Assembly (NCBI RefSeq): GCF_004348595.1
Contig: NZ_SMKD01000006.1
Location: 1-64,000, forward strand
Direction: 5' to 3'
Origin: Micromonospora sp. KC723
GTDB taxonomy: Bacteria > Actinomycetota > Actinomycetes > Mycobacteriales > Micromonosporaceae
Length of the DNA stretch: 64,000 nt
The notes below the pieces were generated by a model that was not told where the DNA came from, searched no databases, and saw nothing but the letters and a program-made list of their open reading frames with translations. A program made the position numbers and the translations under genes. Positions 42,288 to 50,820 of this stretch are shown in pieces (the first letter of the stretch is position 1; each line of letters starts with the position of its first letter).

Positions 42288-42480
42288 TCGACCCGCCGTG
42301 GTGCGCGACACAGCCAAGGCGGTGTCGTCGCGTTCGACGAGCTTTCCGAGGCAGAAGCTGGCACCAGCACGCACGAGTGCCATCAGATGGGGCGCGTCGA
42401 CCGCCCTCCACCGGCCCTGGCAGACCTGCAGGAGGTTGCCGACGACGGGGTTTCAGTTCGGCAGCTCGACGAACCTGACC
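42285..42480 (-). pseudogene. decayed C-terminal fragment, transposase-like
   Basis: Minus-strand reading VRFVELPN-stop-NPVVGNLLQVCQGRWRAVD then APHLMALVRAGASFCLGKLV and ERDD before a stop. The ...RWRAVDAPHLMALVRAGA... end recalls the C-termini of actinobacterial transposases as I remember them; one in-frame TGA breaks it and no N-terminal part is found. The family is not certain. Confidence 0.35.
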
Positions 42481-42933
42481 GGTGAAGTACCAGCCCATCG
42501 GAGGCTTTCCGTACGGTCTGGCGCGGGTCCTGTGGCCGACCGGTGCCCGGATCGCGTCCTGCCGGCTGGTGTTCCGCCGTCGACCCCCGTGTCCAGCCGC
42601 GCAGCCCGGTGTAGCTGGCCGCCACGCCACCGAAGTTGTCACCGAACCACAACTCCCGGTCGAGCGATTCCGCGCTGGCGCGTGGCGCCTCGGAATCGAC
42701 CTGGAAGCTGCTCGCCTCCGTACTCGTGGGCGGGCTCGCGGAGCCGATGCTAGCCGTCCGGGTCCACTCTGGGATGGTCCGCGCGGGACTTCTGTCCGAC
42801 TTGCGACCCCGGCCTTGCCCACGTCCGGCTCCGTGATCCGGCGCGGCGCGGGCAGGTCACCGCCCTGTACGCCCCCGGCCGTCGCGGCTCCGCACGGTGC
42901 GGCCAGTCCGCCGGGGCTTCGCCGGGCCGTGGC

Positions 42934-42939
42934 TAGGCT
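42934..42939 (+). promoter_or_regulatory. -10 element, leaderless promoter of DUF402 gene
   Basis: TAGGCT, then 6 bases, then the ATG at 42946; no Shine-Dalgarno. Confidence 0.55.
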
Positions 42940-42945
42940 GGGCTG

Positions 42946-43605
42946 ATGCAGCCGAGCGGTGGCGCGAGGGACAGCGCTGGTCAGGCGGTCGCCGGGCACC
43001 GGTTCACGCCGGGTGACGTGGTCGTCCGGCGTGAGGTGCTGCGCGGCGAGGTCTGGTTCGGCTGCCCGACGATCTGTGTCGAGGATTCCCCCGACCTGCT
43101 CGCGCTCTACCTGCCTGCGGGGGCCGAGTTCGGCTTTCCGGAGTGGGGGGCCTTCCCCAGCGGGCGGCACCCCTGGCAGGTCGCCGGGCACACGGCGTGG
43201 TCCGGGCACGGCAAGCTGATGCTCCAGCGCCCCGGTGAGGCGCACTCGGTGGACGTCTTCTGGACCGGTCCCGACCGCGCCTTCGCCGGCTGGTACTTCA
43301 ACCTCCAGGACCCGTTCCGGCGTACCCCGATCGGGGTGGACACCCTCGACCACGAGCTGGACCTGTGGTGGCCCACGGGCGCGGACCGGTACGTCTGGAA
43401 GGACGTCGAGATGTTCGCGCAGCGCCTGGTCGAGGGGCGCTACCCGGGCATGGCGGCGGCCATCCGGGCCGAGGGTGACCGGATCGCCGCGCTGCTCGAC
43501 GCCGGGGAACGCTGGTGGGACGAGGACTGGGCCCGGTGGCGGCCCGACCCCACCTGGTCGCTGCCGACCCTGCCCGCCGGCTGGGCCGCCGTCCCGGTCC
43601 GCTGA
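42946..43605 (+). CDS. DUF402 family protein (nucleoside di/triphosphatase-like)
   Basis: 219 residues. FAGWYFNLQDPFRRTPIGVDTLDHELDLWW and WKDVEMFAQRLVEGRYP are the core of DUF402, whose studied members (e.g. SCO Sc4828, staphylococcal Ntdp) hydrolyse nucleoside tri/diphosphates with metal held by conserved Asp and Glu residues (DxxDxELD). N-terminal GDVVVRREVLRGEVWFGCPT. Cytoplasmic, monocistronic, leaderless. Confidence 0.82.
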   Translation: MQPSGGARDSAGQAVAGHRFTPGDVVVRREVLRGEVWFGCPTICVEDSPDLLALYLPAGAEFGFPEWGAFPSGRHPWQVAGHTAWSGHGKLMLQRPGEAHSVDVFWTGPDRAFAGWYFNLQDPFRRTPIGVDTLDHELDLWWPTGADRYVWKDVEMFAQRLVEGRYPGMAAAIRAEGDRIAALLDAGERWWDEDWARWRPDPTWSLPTLPAGWAAVPVR

Positions 43606-43649
43606 CGCGCCGCGACCCGGCCCCCGGCCGCCTCGCGCCCGCCGGCCGC

Positions 43650-44711
43650 TCAGCCGAGCGTCTCGCGTTCCCGCCAGGCGGTCCGCAGCGACGTGCGGCC
43701 GTTGGTCCGCAGCAGCGAACCCTCGTACACGCGCGCCCCGGCGGCGAGCACCACCCCGGCGGTCACCAGCAGCACGGCGAGTGACACCAGCGGTTCCCAG
43801 CCGGCCGCGTCGCCGGTGAACAGCCGCAGCGGCATCGCCGTCGGGGCGGAGAACGGCAGGTACGACAGCGCGGTCATGGCCGCCGGGTTGTCGTTGAGGA
43901 GGATGACGGCGAAGAACGGCAGCATCACCGCCAGCTGCACCGGGGTCGACACGCCGCCGATGTCCTCCAGTCGGGTGACCAGGGCGCCGGCCGCCACCCA
44001 CATGGCGGCGACGAGCACGAACCCGAACAGGAAGAACGGCAGGAACCAGCCGATCGCCGGGGTGAGCAGGTCCAGCAGCCCGCCGGTGTCGGTGAACCGC
44101 ATCCCCACCACCGCGGCGAGGGCGACCAGGATGATCTGGCCCAACGCCAGCAGGGTGCCGGCGATCAGCTTGCCGGCCAGCAGCGCCCGGACCGGCACCG
44201 CCGCCACCAGGATCTCCACCACCCGGGTCTGCTTCTCCTCGATCACGCTCTGCGCGATCTGCACGCCGAAGGTCTGTGAGGTCACGAAGAAGACGAAGGC
44301 GAAGGCGAAGGGCACCAGGAAGGCCACCACCGGATCCACGGCGTCGGGGTCGAGCAGCCGCACCGGCGGCGCCGTGCTCAGCGCCGACACCACGTCGTCG
44401 GGGGCCTCGTCCATGGCCAGCACGGCCGGGCCGGAGACGACCGCGGCGTCCACGTCGCCGTCGCGGACCGCCTGCTCGGCCGCCCGGTCGTCGGGCACCA
44501 CCCGGACGTCGAGCCCGGCCGCCCGCAGCTTCCCGGCGGTCGCCTCGGTGGCCGCCACGCTGGCCGGGCCGCCGGAGAGCAGCGGCGGCAGCACCGTTGC
44601 CGCCGCAGCGACGAGCAGGAAGAAGAGCGTACTGATCAGGAAGGTGCGGTCGCGCAGCTTGACCCGGATCTCCCGGGCGGCGACCAGGGCGGTGGCCTGC
44701 GTGGTGCTCAC
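43650..44711 (-). CDS. ABC-2 type permease, NatB-like
   Basis: 353 residues from a GTG at 44711. One N-terminal TM (FLISTLFFLLVAAAATVLPP), a ~120-residue outside domain (VAATEATAGKLRAAGLDVRV...AVVSGPAVLAMDE), then five TMs beginning VVAFLVPFAFAFVFFVT and the motif EEKQTRVVEILVAAVPVRALLAGK typical of NatB/ABC-2 exporters. It overlaps the ATPase gene by 4 bases. Substrate (Na+, drug or peptide) unknown. Confidence 0.9.
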   Translation of the reverse strand: MSTTQATALVAAREIRVKLRDRTFLISTLFFLLVAAAATVLPPLLSGGPASVAATEATAGKLRAAGLDVRVVPDDRAAEQAVRDGDVDAAVVSGPAVLAMDEAPDDVVSALSTAPPVRLLDPDAVDPVVAFLVPFAFAFVFFVTSQTFGVQIAQSVIEEKQTRVVEILVAAVPVRALLAGKLIAGTLLALGQIILVALAAVVGMRFTDTGGLLDLLTPAIGWFLPFFLFGFVLVAAMWVAAGALVTRLEDIGGVSTPVQLAVMLPFFAVILLNDNPAAMTALSYLPFSAPTAMPLRLFTGDAAGWEPLVSLAVLLVTAGVVLAAGARVYEGSLLRTNGRTSLRTAWRERETLG

Positions 44712-45601
44712 TGGGTGGCCTCTCGGAAGATCTCGGTGAGGGACGGGGTGACCGGGCGGAAGGCGCGGACCGGGCCGCGGGCCAGCGCCGCGTGCAGCAC
44801 CGGCTGTTCGTCGGCACCGGGGGCGAGATCGAACACGGCCCGTGCCCCGTCGAGGTCGACCAGGGTCACCTCCGGCTGGTCCCGCAGCCAACCGGCGTCG
44901 GCCGCCACCACCAGCTCGTACCGGGGCACGGTGTACGTCGCCCGCAGCTGTTCCCGGGAGCCGGCCGCGCGGATCGTGCCGTCGGCGATGATCACCAGGT
45001 CGTCGCAGAGCCGCTCGACGACGTCGAGCTGGTGACTGGAGAAGAGCACCGGCACGCCGGTGGCGGCCCGCTCCCGCAGCACCGCGACGACCGTGTCCAC
45101 GGCCAGCGGGTCGAGCCCGGAGAACGGCTCGTCGAGGATGAGCACCTCCGGGTCGTGCACCAGCGCCGCGGCGACCTGGGCGCGCTGCTGGTTGCCCAGG
45201 GACAGGGTCTCCAGCAGGTCGTCGCCGCGTTCGGCCAGACCGAGCCGGTCCAGCAGGGCGTCCGTGGCGCGCCGGGCCGCGGGTGCGTCCATCCCGTGCA
45301 GCCGCCCCAGGTAGATCACCTGCTCCCGGGCGCTCATCTTCGGGTAGAGGCCCCGCTCCTCGGGCAGGTAGCCGAAGCGCCGGCGGGCCTGCCGGGTCAG
45401 CGGCGCGTTCCGCCAGCTCACCTGGCCGGCGTCGGGGGCGAGCAACCCGAGGATGATCCGCATGGAGGTGGTCTTGCCGGCGCCGTTGCCGCCGACGAAG
45501 CCGGTCATCCGGCCCGCCGCCACGTCGAACGACACGTTCCTGAGTACCCGACGGTCGCCGAAGCTGCGGTCGACGCCGTCGAGACGGAGCACGTTGGTCA
45601 C
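44708..45601 (-). CDS. ABC transporter ATP-binding protein, NatA-like
   Basis: 297 residues from a GTG at 45601. Walker A GGNGAGKTT, Q-loop before YLPEERGLYPKMSAREQ, signature LSLGNQQRAQVAAAL (L instead of the usual G at the third position, as in the NatA branch), Walker B VLILDEPFSGLDP, H-loop SSHQLD. The C-terminal ~80 residues are a regulatory domain. Partner of the downstream permease. Confidence 0.92.
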   Translation of the reverse strand: MTNVLRLDGVDRSFGDRRVLRNVSFDVAAGRMTGFVGGNGAGKTTSMRIILGLLAPDAGQVSWRNAPLTRQARRRFGYLPEERGLYPKMSAREQVIYLGRLHGMDAPAARRATDALLDRLGLAERGDDLLETLSLGNQQRAQVAAALVHDPEVLILDEPFSGLDPLAVDTVVAVLRERAATGVPVLFSSHQLDVVERLCDDLVIIADGTIRAAGSREQLRATYTVPRYELVVAADAGWLRDQPEVTLVDLDGARAVFDLAPGADEQPVLHAALARGPVRAFRPVTPSLTEIFREATQ

Positions 45602-45680
45602 GCGTTCACGCTAAGTCGGCCGCCCTGGGCCGCCGTCCGCCCGGCGGTGGTCGTGGGCGTCCGCCGCGAGGCGGATCCGC

Positions 45681-46385
45681 TCAGCCCTGGGGGCGGACCA
45701 CCCCGTGTTCGTACGCGAAGACCACCGCCTGGACCCGGTCGCGCAGCCCCAGCTTGGCCAGGACCCGGCTGACGTGGGTCTTCACCGTGGCCTCGCCCAG
45801 GTGCAGCGCGGCGGCGATCTCGGCGTTGCTGGCTCCGCCGGCGACCAGCACCAGCACCTCCCGTTCCCGGGGGGTGAGGTCGGCCAGCGCCCCCCGGGTG
45901 TCGGCCGCGGTCGGGCCGGCGGCGCCGGGTCGGGTGAAGGTGGCGATCACCCGCCGGGTCAGCGCCGGGGCGAGCAGGCCGTCGCCGCGGGCCAGCACCC
46001 GGATCGCCTCCACCAGGTCCTCCGGGGTGCCGTTCTTGAGCAGGAAACCGCTCGCGCCGGCCCGCAGCGCGGCGAAGAGGTAGTCGTCGTGGTCGAAGGT
46101 GGTCAGGATCAGCACGGCGGGGCCGGCGGGGAACTCCGTGGTGATCCGCCGGGTCGCCGCCAGGCCGTCGACCCCGGGCATCTCGACGTCCATCAGCACC
46201 ACGTCGGGACGCAACGCCCGGGTCATGGCCACGGCCCGCTCGCCGTCCGCCGCCTCACCGACCACCTCGATGTCGTCCTCCACCTCCAGGATGACCCGGA
46301 AGCCGGTGCGGACGAGGTGTTGGTCGTCGGCGAGCAGCACCCGCACGGGCCGGCCGGCGGGAGGCGCCGGATGCGTCGCGCTCAC
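45681..46385 (-). CDS. NarL/LuxR-type response regulator
   Basis: 234 residues. Receiver with DD at 20-21 region, phosphoacceptor Asp in VVLMDVEMPGVDG, Thr in LTTFDH, Lys in FLLKNG; LuxR helix-turn-helix LTPREREVLVLVAGGASNAEIAAALHLGEATVKTHVSRVLAKLG. Its GTG overlaps the kinase stop by 4 bases. Together with the kinase it may control the adjacent NatAB-like exporter (79 bases downstream, same strand). Confidence 0.93.
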   Translation of the reverse strand: MSATHPAPPAGRPVRVLLADDQHLVRTGFRVILEVEDDIEVVGEAADGERAVAMTRALRPDVVLMDVEMPGVDGLAATRRITTEFPAGPAVLILTTFDHDDYLFAALRAGASGFLLKNGTPEDLVEAIRVLARGDGLLAPALTRRVIATFTRPGAAGPTAADTRGALADLTPREREVLVLVAGGASNAEIAAALHLGEATVKTHVSRVLAKLGLRDRVQAVVFAYEHGVVRPQG

Positions 46386-47668
46386 GCGGGGTGCTCCGCC
46401 GTGACGGCGACCGGGAATCGGGCGCGTACCCGCCAGCCGCCACCGGCGCGCGGGCCGGCCTCCAGCACACCCCCGTGGGCCCCGACCCGTTCCCGCATGC
46501 CGATCAGGCCGAGCCCGTCGACGTTGGCGGGTCGGGTGGCGCGCCCGTCGTCGGTCACGTCGACCTCCAGTTCCTGGACCAGGTAGCGGATGCGGACGTC
46601 GAGCATGGTGGCCCCGGTGGCGTGCTTGAGCGTGTTCGTGATCGCCTCCTGCACGGTCCGGTACGCGGCCTGCGAGACCGACTCCGGCAGCGGCGGACGC
46701 TCACCGTACACCCCGAGTGTGGCCCGCAGCCCGGCCTCGCGCGCCCGGTCGACCACGGCGGCGACCTGTTCCAGCGCGGCCGGCCGGTCCTGCTCCGGCG
46801 CGGCCGGCGCGTTGTCGGAGGCGCGCAGCACGCCCAGCATGCGGCGCAGCTCGTCGACCGCGGTGCGGGCGGTCTCCTCGATCGAGGACAGCGCCGTCCG
46901 CGCCTTGGCCGGGTCCCTGTCGAACACCCGCCGGCAGGCGGACGCCTGCACCCCCATGACCGACACGTGGTGGGCGACCACGTCGTGTAGCTCCCGGGCG
47001 ATGCGGACCCGTTCGCCGACCACCGCCCGCTCGCGGGCCTCGACCTGCGAGCGGCGCAACTGCTCGGCCTGCTGCTGGAGTTCGTGTTGTCGGCGGGCGG
47101 CCAACCAGGCGGTCTCGCCGACGAAGTACGCGAAACCGAAGATGAGCACGTTGGCCAGGACGGTGGTGATGATCGCGGCGAGCAGCGGGGGCACCGGCCC
47201 GACCGCGTCGGAGAAGGCGTCCTCGGGGATGCTGCCGTAGCTGACCGCGTGGTAGATCCCGAGCCAGACGAACATCACGGCGATCACCCCGACGCGCAGC
47301 CGCCGTGCCGTGTGGCGGTCGCGGCCCCAGGCACCCAGGGTGTAGAGGGCGGCGAACAACGCCCAGGCGGAGAGCTGCACTTCGGGGGCGGACCGGGCCT
47401 GGGAACCGATGAAGGTGGCCGCGACGACGAGCATGACCGTGGCGGGGAAGCGCCGCCGCCAGACCAACGGCAGGGTGACCGCGACGGTCCAGAAGACCTG
47501 CTCCGGGCCGGACGGCGGCGGACCCAGCAGGAACGTTCCGGTGCTGCGCGCCAGGGTGAGGCTGAACAGGGCCAGCACGGTCACCGTGAGGCCGCCGTAG
47601 ACGTCGATCCGCTGTTGCTCGGGGGTGGGCCCGGGGCGGCGCCACTCGTCGCCGGTCATGGTGCTCAT
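46382..47668 (-). CDS. NarX/DesK-type sensor histidine kinase
   Basis: 428 residues; start ATG at 47668, though a GTG a few codons upstream is possible. Five or so transmembrane helices without a large outside domain, then the HisKA_3 dimerisation helix VRIARELHDVVAHHVSVMGVQ with the phosphoacceptor His, an N-box QEAITNTLKHATG, and G-box DGLGLIGMRERV. Typical of actinobacterial membrane-stress kinases of the DesK family. Co-translated with the LuxR-type regulator. Confidence 0.9.
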   Translation of the reverse strand: MSTMTGDEWRRPGPTPEQQRIDVYGGLTVTVLALFSLTLARSTGTFLLGPPPSGPEQVFWTVAVTLPLVWRRRFPATVMLVVAATFIGSQARSAPEVQLSAWALFAALYTLGAWGRDRHTARRLRVGVIAVMFVWLGIYHAVSYGSIPEDAFSDAVGPVPPLLAAIITTVLANVLIFGFAYFVGETAWLAARRQHELQQQAEQLRRSQVEARERAVVGERVRIARELHDVVAHHVSVMGVQASACRRVFDRDPAKARTALSSIEETARTAVDELRRMLGVLRASDNAPAAPEQDRPAALEQVAAVVDRAREAGLRATLGVYGERPPLPESVSQAAYRTVQEAITNTLKHATGATMLDVRIRYLVQELEVDVTDDGRATRPANVDGLGLIGMRERVGAHGGVLEAGPRAGGGWRVRARFPVAVTAEHPA

Positions 47669-47775
47669 CGGGGTCGAGGATCCCACCTCGCCGGCCGGCC
47701 TCCGCGCCGGCCCGTCGGGAACCGGGCGGGACCGGTCGGCGGACGGGCGCGGGGACCGGCCGGGGCGGACGTCGG

Positions 47776-48726
47776 TCACCGGCGGTGCCGTCGGGCCTTG
47801 ACCAGGCTCTCGGCGATGCTCCAGATGGTGACGGCGGCGACGACCACGACCGAGACGTTGGTCAGCATCTCCGTGTTCCCGTCCTCGCGCAGCCACTCGA
47901 ACCGGTCCACCAGGGCCGGGTTGAGCAGCCGGTCGGTGAGCAGCAGGTAACCGAGCGGGAGCGCGAAGGCCAGGTCGAGCACGGCGTTGACGCCCACCAG
48001 CGGCCACGTCCACCGGCCGGTGCGGTACTTCACGATCTCGACGACGATGCTGGCGACCAGCACGGCGGCGAGCGCCGGCAGCCAGGACGTCCAGAGCGCG
48101 GGGTCGAGGATCGGCAGGTTGGCCCCGTCGGCGTCGGTGACCCAGGACCGGTAGTGCTGCCAGGGCAGGTAGGCGAGGATGATCAGCAGGAAGGCGATCG
48201 AGGCGCAGGTGTCGCTCAGCGTCACGTCCCGTTCGGCCGGCGCCTCCGGGAGTTGGTCGACGCTCCACGCCGGCAGGTCCAGCGGCGTACGGGTGCGTTC
48301 CAGCACCGCGAAGGCGACCGTCACCCAGAAGGTGATCTGTACGGCGGCCTGGACTCCCGCGCCGATTCCCGCGCCGATCGCCTCGTCCGGCTGCTCCTCC
48401 AGGGTGGCCTTGAGCACGCCGACCGCCACTGCCACGAGGGCCGGGATGACGGTGAGCAGCCGCCGCAGCAGGCTCGCCCAGACCAGGTAGTACGTCGGGC
48501 CGATGAGCTGGAGCGGGCGGTCGGCGTACCCGGCGGCGAGCCGGTCCGGGTGGCCCAGTTCGGTGAGCACCTCCCGCTCGGCGGCGGCGGTGTCCTGCCC
48601 GGCGGCGGTCCGGCCCTCGATCATGTCCGCGATCGAGGCGCGCAGTTCGTCGGCGATCTCGGCGCGGCGCGGCGCGGGCACGGTCCGCAGGGTCGCGGCG
48701 AGGTAACGGTCGGTCAGGGAGGTCAT
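47776..48726 (-). CDS. HAAS-domain membrane protein (PadR partner)
   Basis: 316 residues. The N-terminal helical domain MTSLTDRYLAATLRTVPAPRR, ADELRASIADMIEGR and LTELGHPDRLAAGYADRP is the HAAS signalling (permease prefix) domain, followed by six or so hydrophobic segments. The ATG overlaps the stop of the padR gene by 4 bases. HAAS proteins are generally encoded with PadR regulators, and the membrane part is thought to sense envelope stress or drugs. Exact activity unknown. Confidence 0.85.
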   Translation of the reverse strand: MTSLTDRYLAATLRTVPAPRRAEIADELRASIADMIEGRTAAGQDTAAAEREVLTELGHPDRLAAGYADRPLQLIGPTYYLVWASLLRRLLTVIPALVAVAVGVLKATLEEQPDEAIGAGIGAGVQAAVQITFWVTVAFAVLERTRTPLDLPAWSVDQLPEAPAERDVTLSDTCASIAFLLIILAYLPWQHYRSWVTDADGANLPILDPALWTSWLPALAAVLVASIVVEIVKYRTGRWTWPLVGVNAVLDLAFALPLGYLLLTDRLLNPALVDRFEWLREDGNTEMLTNVSVVVVAAVTIWSIAESLVKARRHRR

Positions 48727-49064
48727 CGCTCCACTCCTTCGATCAGCCCGGTGACGGAGGTCTGCACGGCGGCGAGGTCGTCGAGGAGGCGGCCCAGCAC
48801 CGTCTCCCCGTCGTCGCTGGTGCGGTAGAACTTGCGGGGCCGGCTCTCCTCGGTGTTCCACGCGCTGGCCAGCAACCCCTGCTCCTCCAGGCGGCGCAGC
48901 AGCGGGTAGAGCGTGTTGGCGTCGACCGGGAAGCCGTGCGCCGTCAGACGTTGCAGTAGCGCGTAGCCGTAGTCGGGGCGGCGCAGGGCGATCAGGCTCG
49001 CCACCACCACCGTGCCCCGTCGTAGCTCCTGGAGGTGTGTCCGGAGCAGGTCGTCACTCACCAT
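48723..49064 (-). CDS. PadR-family transcriptional repressor
   Basis: 113 residues. Winged helix with GTVVVASLIALRRPDYGYALLQRLTAHG, DANTLYPLLRRLEEQGLLAS, and ESRPRKFYRTSDDG (wing), plus a C-terminal dimerisation helix. It should repress its own operon with the HAAS gene; a 17-bp palindrome lies just upstream of the ATG at 49064. Confidence 0.92.
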   Translation of the reverse strand: MVSDDLLRTHLQELRRGTVVVASLIALRRPDYGYALLQRLTAHGFPVDANTLYPLLRRLEEQGLLASAWNTEESRPRKFYRTSDDGETVLGRLLDDLAAVQTSVTGLIEGVER

Positions 49065-49075
49065 GTGTCACACCA

Positions 49076-49094
49076 TACTGTGCGGCACACAGTA
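49076..49094. promoter_or_regulatory. PadR operator
   Basis: TACTGTG-N5-CACAGTA, a perfect 7-bp inverted repeat starting 12 bases upstream of the padR start codon and overlapping the likely -10 (CAGTAT on the minus strand). Confidence 0.65.
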
Positions 49095-49153
49095 ATGGAG
49101 TGCGGGACATCATTGTGTGGCGCTATCCGCGCATCGGGACGAGTGTGACGGGC

Positions 49154-49181
49154 CGGGCGTCCGGATCGCTCCGGACGCCCG
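49154..49181. terminator. hairpin downstream of the secreted-protein gene
   Basis: CGGGCGTCCGGA-TCGC-TCCGGACGCCCG: perfect 12-bp arms and a stable TCGC loop, 10 bases past the minus-strand stop at 49192. Confidence 0.7.
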
Positions 49182-49191
49182 TACCGCCTCC

Positions 49192-49854
49192 TCAGCAGGC
49201 GTCACCCCGCCGGAAGCCACGCTCGACGAAGGACGCCGGCCCCACCTGGAAGTAGCCGACTCCGGGACGGATCGGGTGGCCGGTGAACAGCTCCACCCGG
49301 GAACCCACCCGTACCAGGTAGGCGCTGGCGGTCCCGGCGTCGTTGTGGATGAGCGCACCCCGGGGGCCGTAGATCTCCTCCAGGCGCGTGAAGCTCATCC
49401 CGACGGCGGCGCCAGCGGGCGAGCGGGGCGGGGCGGTGGCCGTGCCGATCTCCACCAGCCGTCCGTTCCGGAAGGCCAGCAGGACGACCCCCGCCCAGGC
49501 GCCGGTGACCCCGGCCCGGACCACGCCGGCGCAGTCGGACGCCGTCCAGTCGATCAGGCCGGCGGCCGACAGGCGGTCCAGGCGCGCGCCCATCCGGAAC
49601 GGGCCGGCGCCCCAGACGCTCATCAGGTCGACCTCGTCGGCCCCCCGGCCGGCGGCCGGCCCCGGGTGACCCACGGCCCGGGTGGTGTCGGGGCGGGCCC
49701 CGCCGGTCGGGTCGGCGCCGCCGGGCTGCGCGGCGGTGGCCGTGACCGGGCGGTCGGGCAGGGGATGGCCGGGCGATGCCATCCGGGCGGCGGCCGGAGC
49801 GGGCCCGGCGAGGGCCAGCACGGCCGCGACGATGACGTACGGCAGACGGTGCAC
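49192..49854 (-). CDS. secreted protein of unknown function, sigma-factor neighbour
   Basis: 220 residues from a GTG preceded by AGAGGAGA. Signal peptide MHRLPYVIVAAVLALAGPAPAAA, then a Pro/Gly/Thr-rich linker and a globular domain from about residue 75 (VDLMSVWGAGPFRMGARLDRLSAAGLIDW...) with two Cys (DCAGVV and the C-terminal Cys), and VGMSFTRLEEIYGPRGALIHND. No family recognised. It lies 165 bases after the ECF sigma gene on the same strand with no terminator between, so it is probably in the sigma-factor transcript. Confidence 0.75.
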   Translation of the reverse strand: MHRLPYVIVAAVLALAGPAPAAARMASPGHPLPDRPVTATAAQPGGADPTGGARPDTTRAVGHPGPAAGRGADEVDLMSVWGAGPFRMGARLDRLSAAGLIDWTASDCAGVVRAGVTGAWAGVVLLAFRNGRLVEIGTATAPPRSPAGAAVGMSFTRLEEIYGPRGALIHNDAGTASAYLVRVGSRVELFTGHPIRPGVGYFQVGPASFVERGFRRGDAC

Positions 49855-50019
49855 GGGAGTCTCCTCTTCGACGGTGGGGTGTCCCTTGCCCTGTTGGTCC
49901 CCGCGTCGGCCGTGGCGGTTCGTCGGGTTGCCGACCGTTCTCGCGTGGGCCCGGCCCGTCGCGGGGTCGCACCCACTGCGTCGGCCGTCGGCCGCCGGCC
50001 CGACGAACCGGACGCCGGA

Positions 50020-50559
50020 TCAGTCGCCGGCCAACCGGTGCCGGACCTGCCGGCGGGCCTCGTGGATGCGTGACTTCACGGTGCCCTCGGGCAGGTCGAG
50101 CAGGTCGGCGATCTCCCGGTAGCTCAGCCCGAGCACGTCGCGCAGGACCACCACCTCGGCCAGCTCGGGACGGACGCCGTCGAGCGCGTCGAGCAGGTCC
50201 AACCGGGTGCCGGCGACCACACTGGTCCGCCGGGGGTCGGCCGGTTCCGGCAGCGGCACTCCGCCGGCCTCCACCTGCCACCGCCGGCGCAGCACCCGGT
50301 ACGTCGACCGGGCCCGGTTGGCCGTCAACCGGTACAGCCAGGTGTGGAACGACGACCGGCCCTCGAACCGGGTGATGCCCCGGGCCAGCGCGAGGAGCGC
50401 GTCCTGGCAGGCCTCCTCGGCGTCCTCCCGGTTGGGCAGCAGCCGGCCGCACAGCCGCAGCACCTCCGGGCGTACTGCGACCAGCAGCGCGTCCAGCGCC
50501 CCCGGCTCGCCGCGCGCCGCCGCCCCGGCCAGGTCGTCGATGCCGTACCCCAGGGCCAT
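50020..50559 (-). CDS. ECF-type RNA polymerase sigma factor
   Basis: 179 residues. Region 2 with EDAEEACQDALLALARGITRFEGRSSFHTWLYRLTANRARS (core binding and -10 recognition), a short linker, and region 4 with LAEVVVLRDVLGLSYREIADLLDLPEGTVKSRIHEARRQ. No anti-sigma (zinc, membrane) gene is next to it; the only downstream partner is the secreted protein. Divergent from dnaE. Confidence 0.9.
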   Translation of the reverse strand: MALGYGIDDLAGAAARGEPGALDALLVAVRPEVLRLCGRLLPNREDAEEACQDALLALARGITRFEGRSSFHTWLYRLTANRARSTYRVLRRRWQVEAGGVPLPEPADPRRTSVVAGTRLDLLDALDGVRPELAEVVVLRDVLGLSYREIADLLDLPEGTVKSRIHEARRQVRHRLAGD

Positions 50560-50762
50560 TGCGCCGTCCCGTGTTCGCCGATGCCGCGGTGGTGTCCAGG
50601 CTACGACGACACCGCCACGGTGGGCGGATCCGAGTCCGGCAGCCGACTCGCGGCGGCCGGCCGGGCCGCCGACCAGGAAGATCCACACCGACCGTGAGAG
50701 ATCCGCACCACCGGCCGCGGCTCGCCCCGCGCGGCTGCTGGAGACGCCCGTCGGGCCGGGGA

Positions 50763-50768
50763 TAGGGT
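50763..50768 (+). promoter_or_regulatory. candidate -10 element upstream of dnaE
   Basis: TAGGGT in the 261-base divergent gap between the sigma-factor and dnaE genes, about 52 bases before the dnaE ATG. Confidence 0.35.
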
Positions 50769-50820
50769 AGGCCGACCGACCTCGACCACCCACGATCCGA
50801 TCCCCGGGGGGCGCTTCCGC

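Larger units (their letters stand above)
42276..42945. other. 670-base gene-free stretch with decayed DNA
   Basis: Besides the fragment at 42285-42480, a minus-strand reading around 42600-42740 (ASSFQVDSEAPRASAESLDR then ELWFGDNFGGVAASYTGLRG) looks protein-like but has no start, no ribosome site and runs into stops. It is probably the debris of another gene. No inverted terminal repeats or target duplications are visible. Confidence 0.4.

Noticed and set aside
49855..50019. anti-sigma factor gene between the sigma factor and secreted-protein genes
   Set aside because: 165 bases hold no complete frame with a zinc motif or transmembrane segment.
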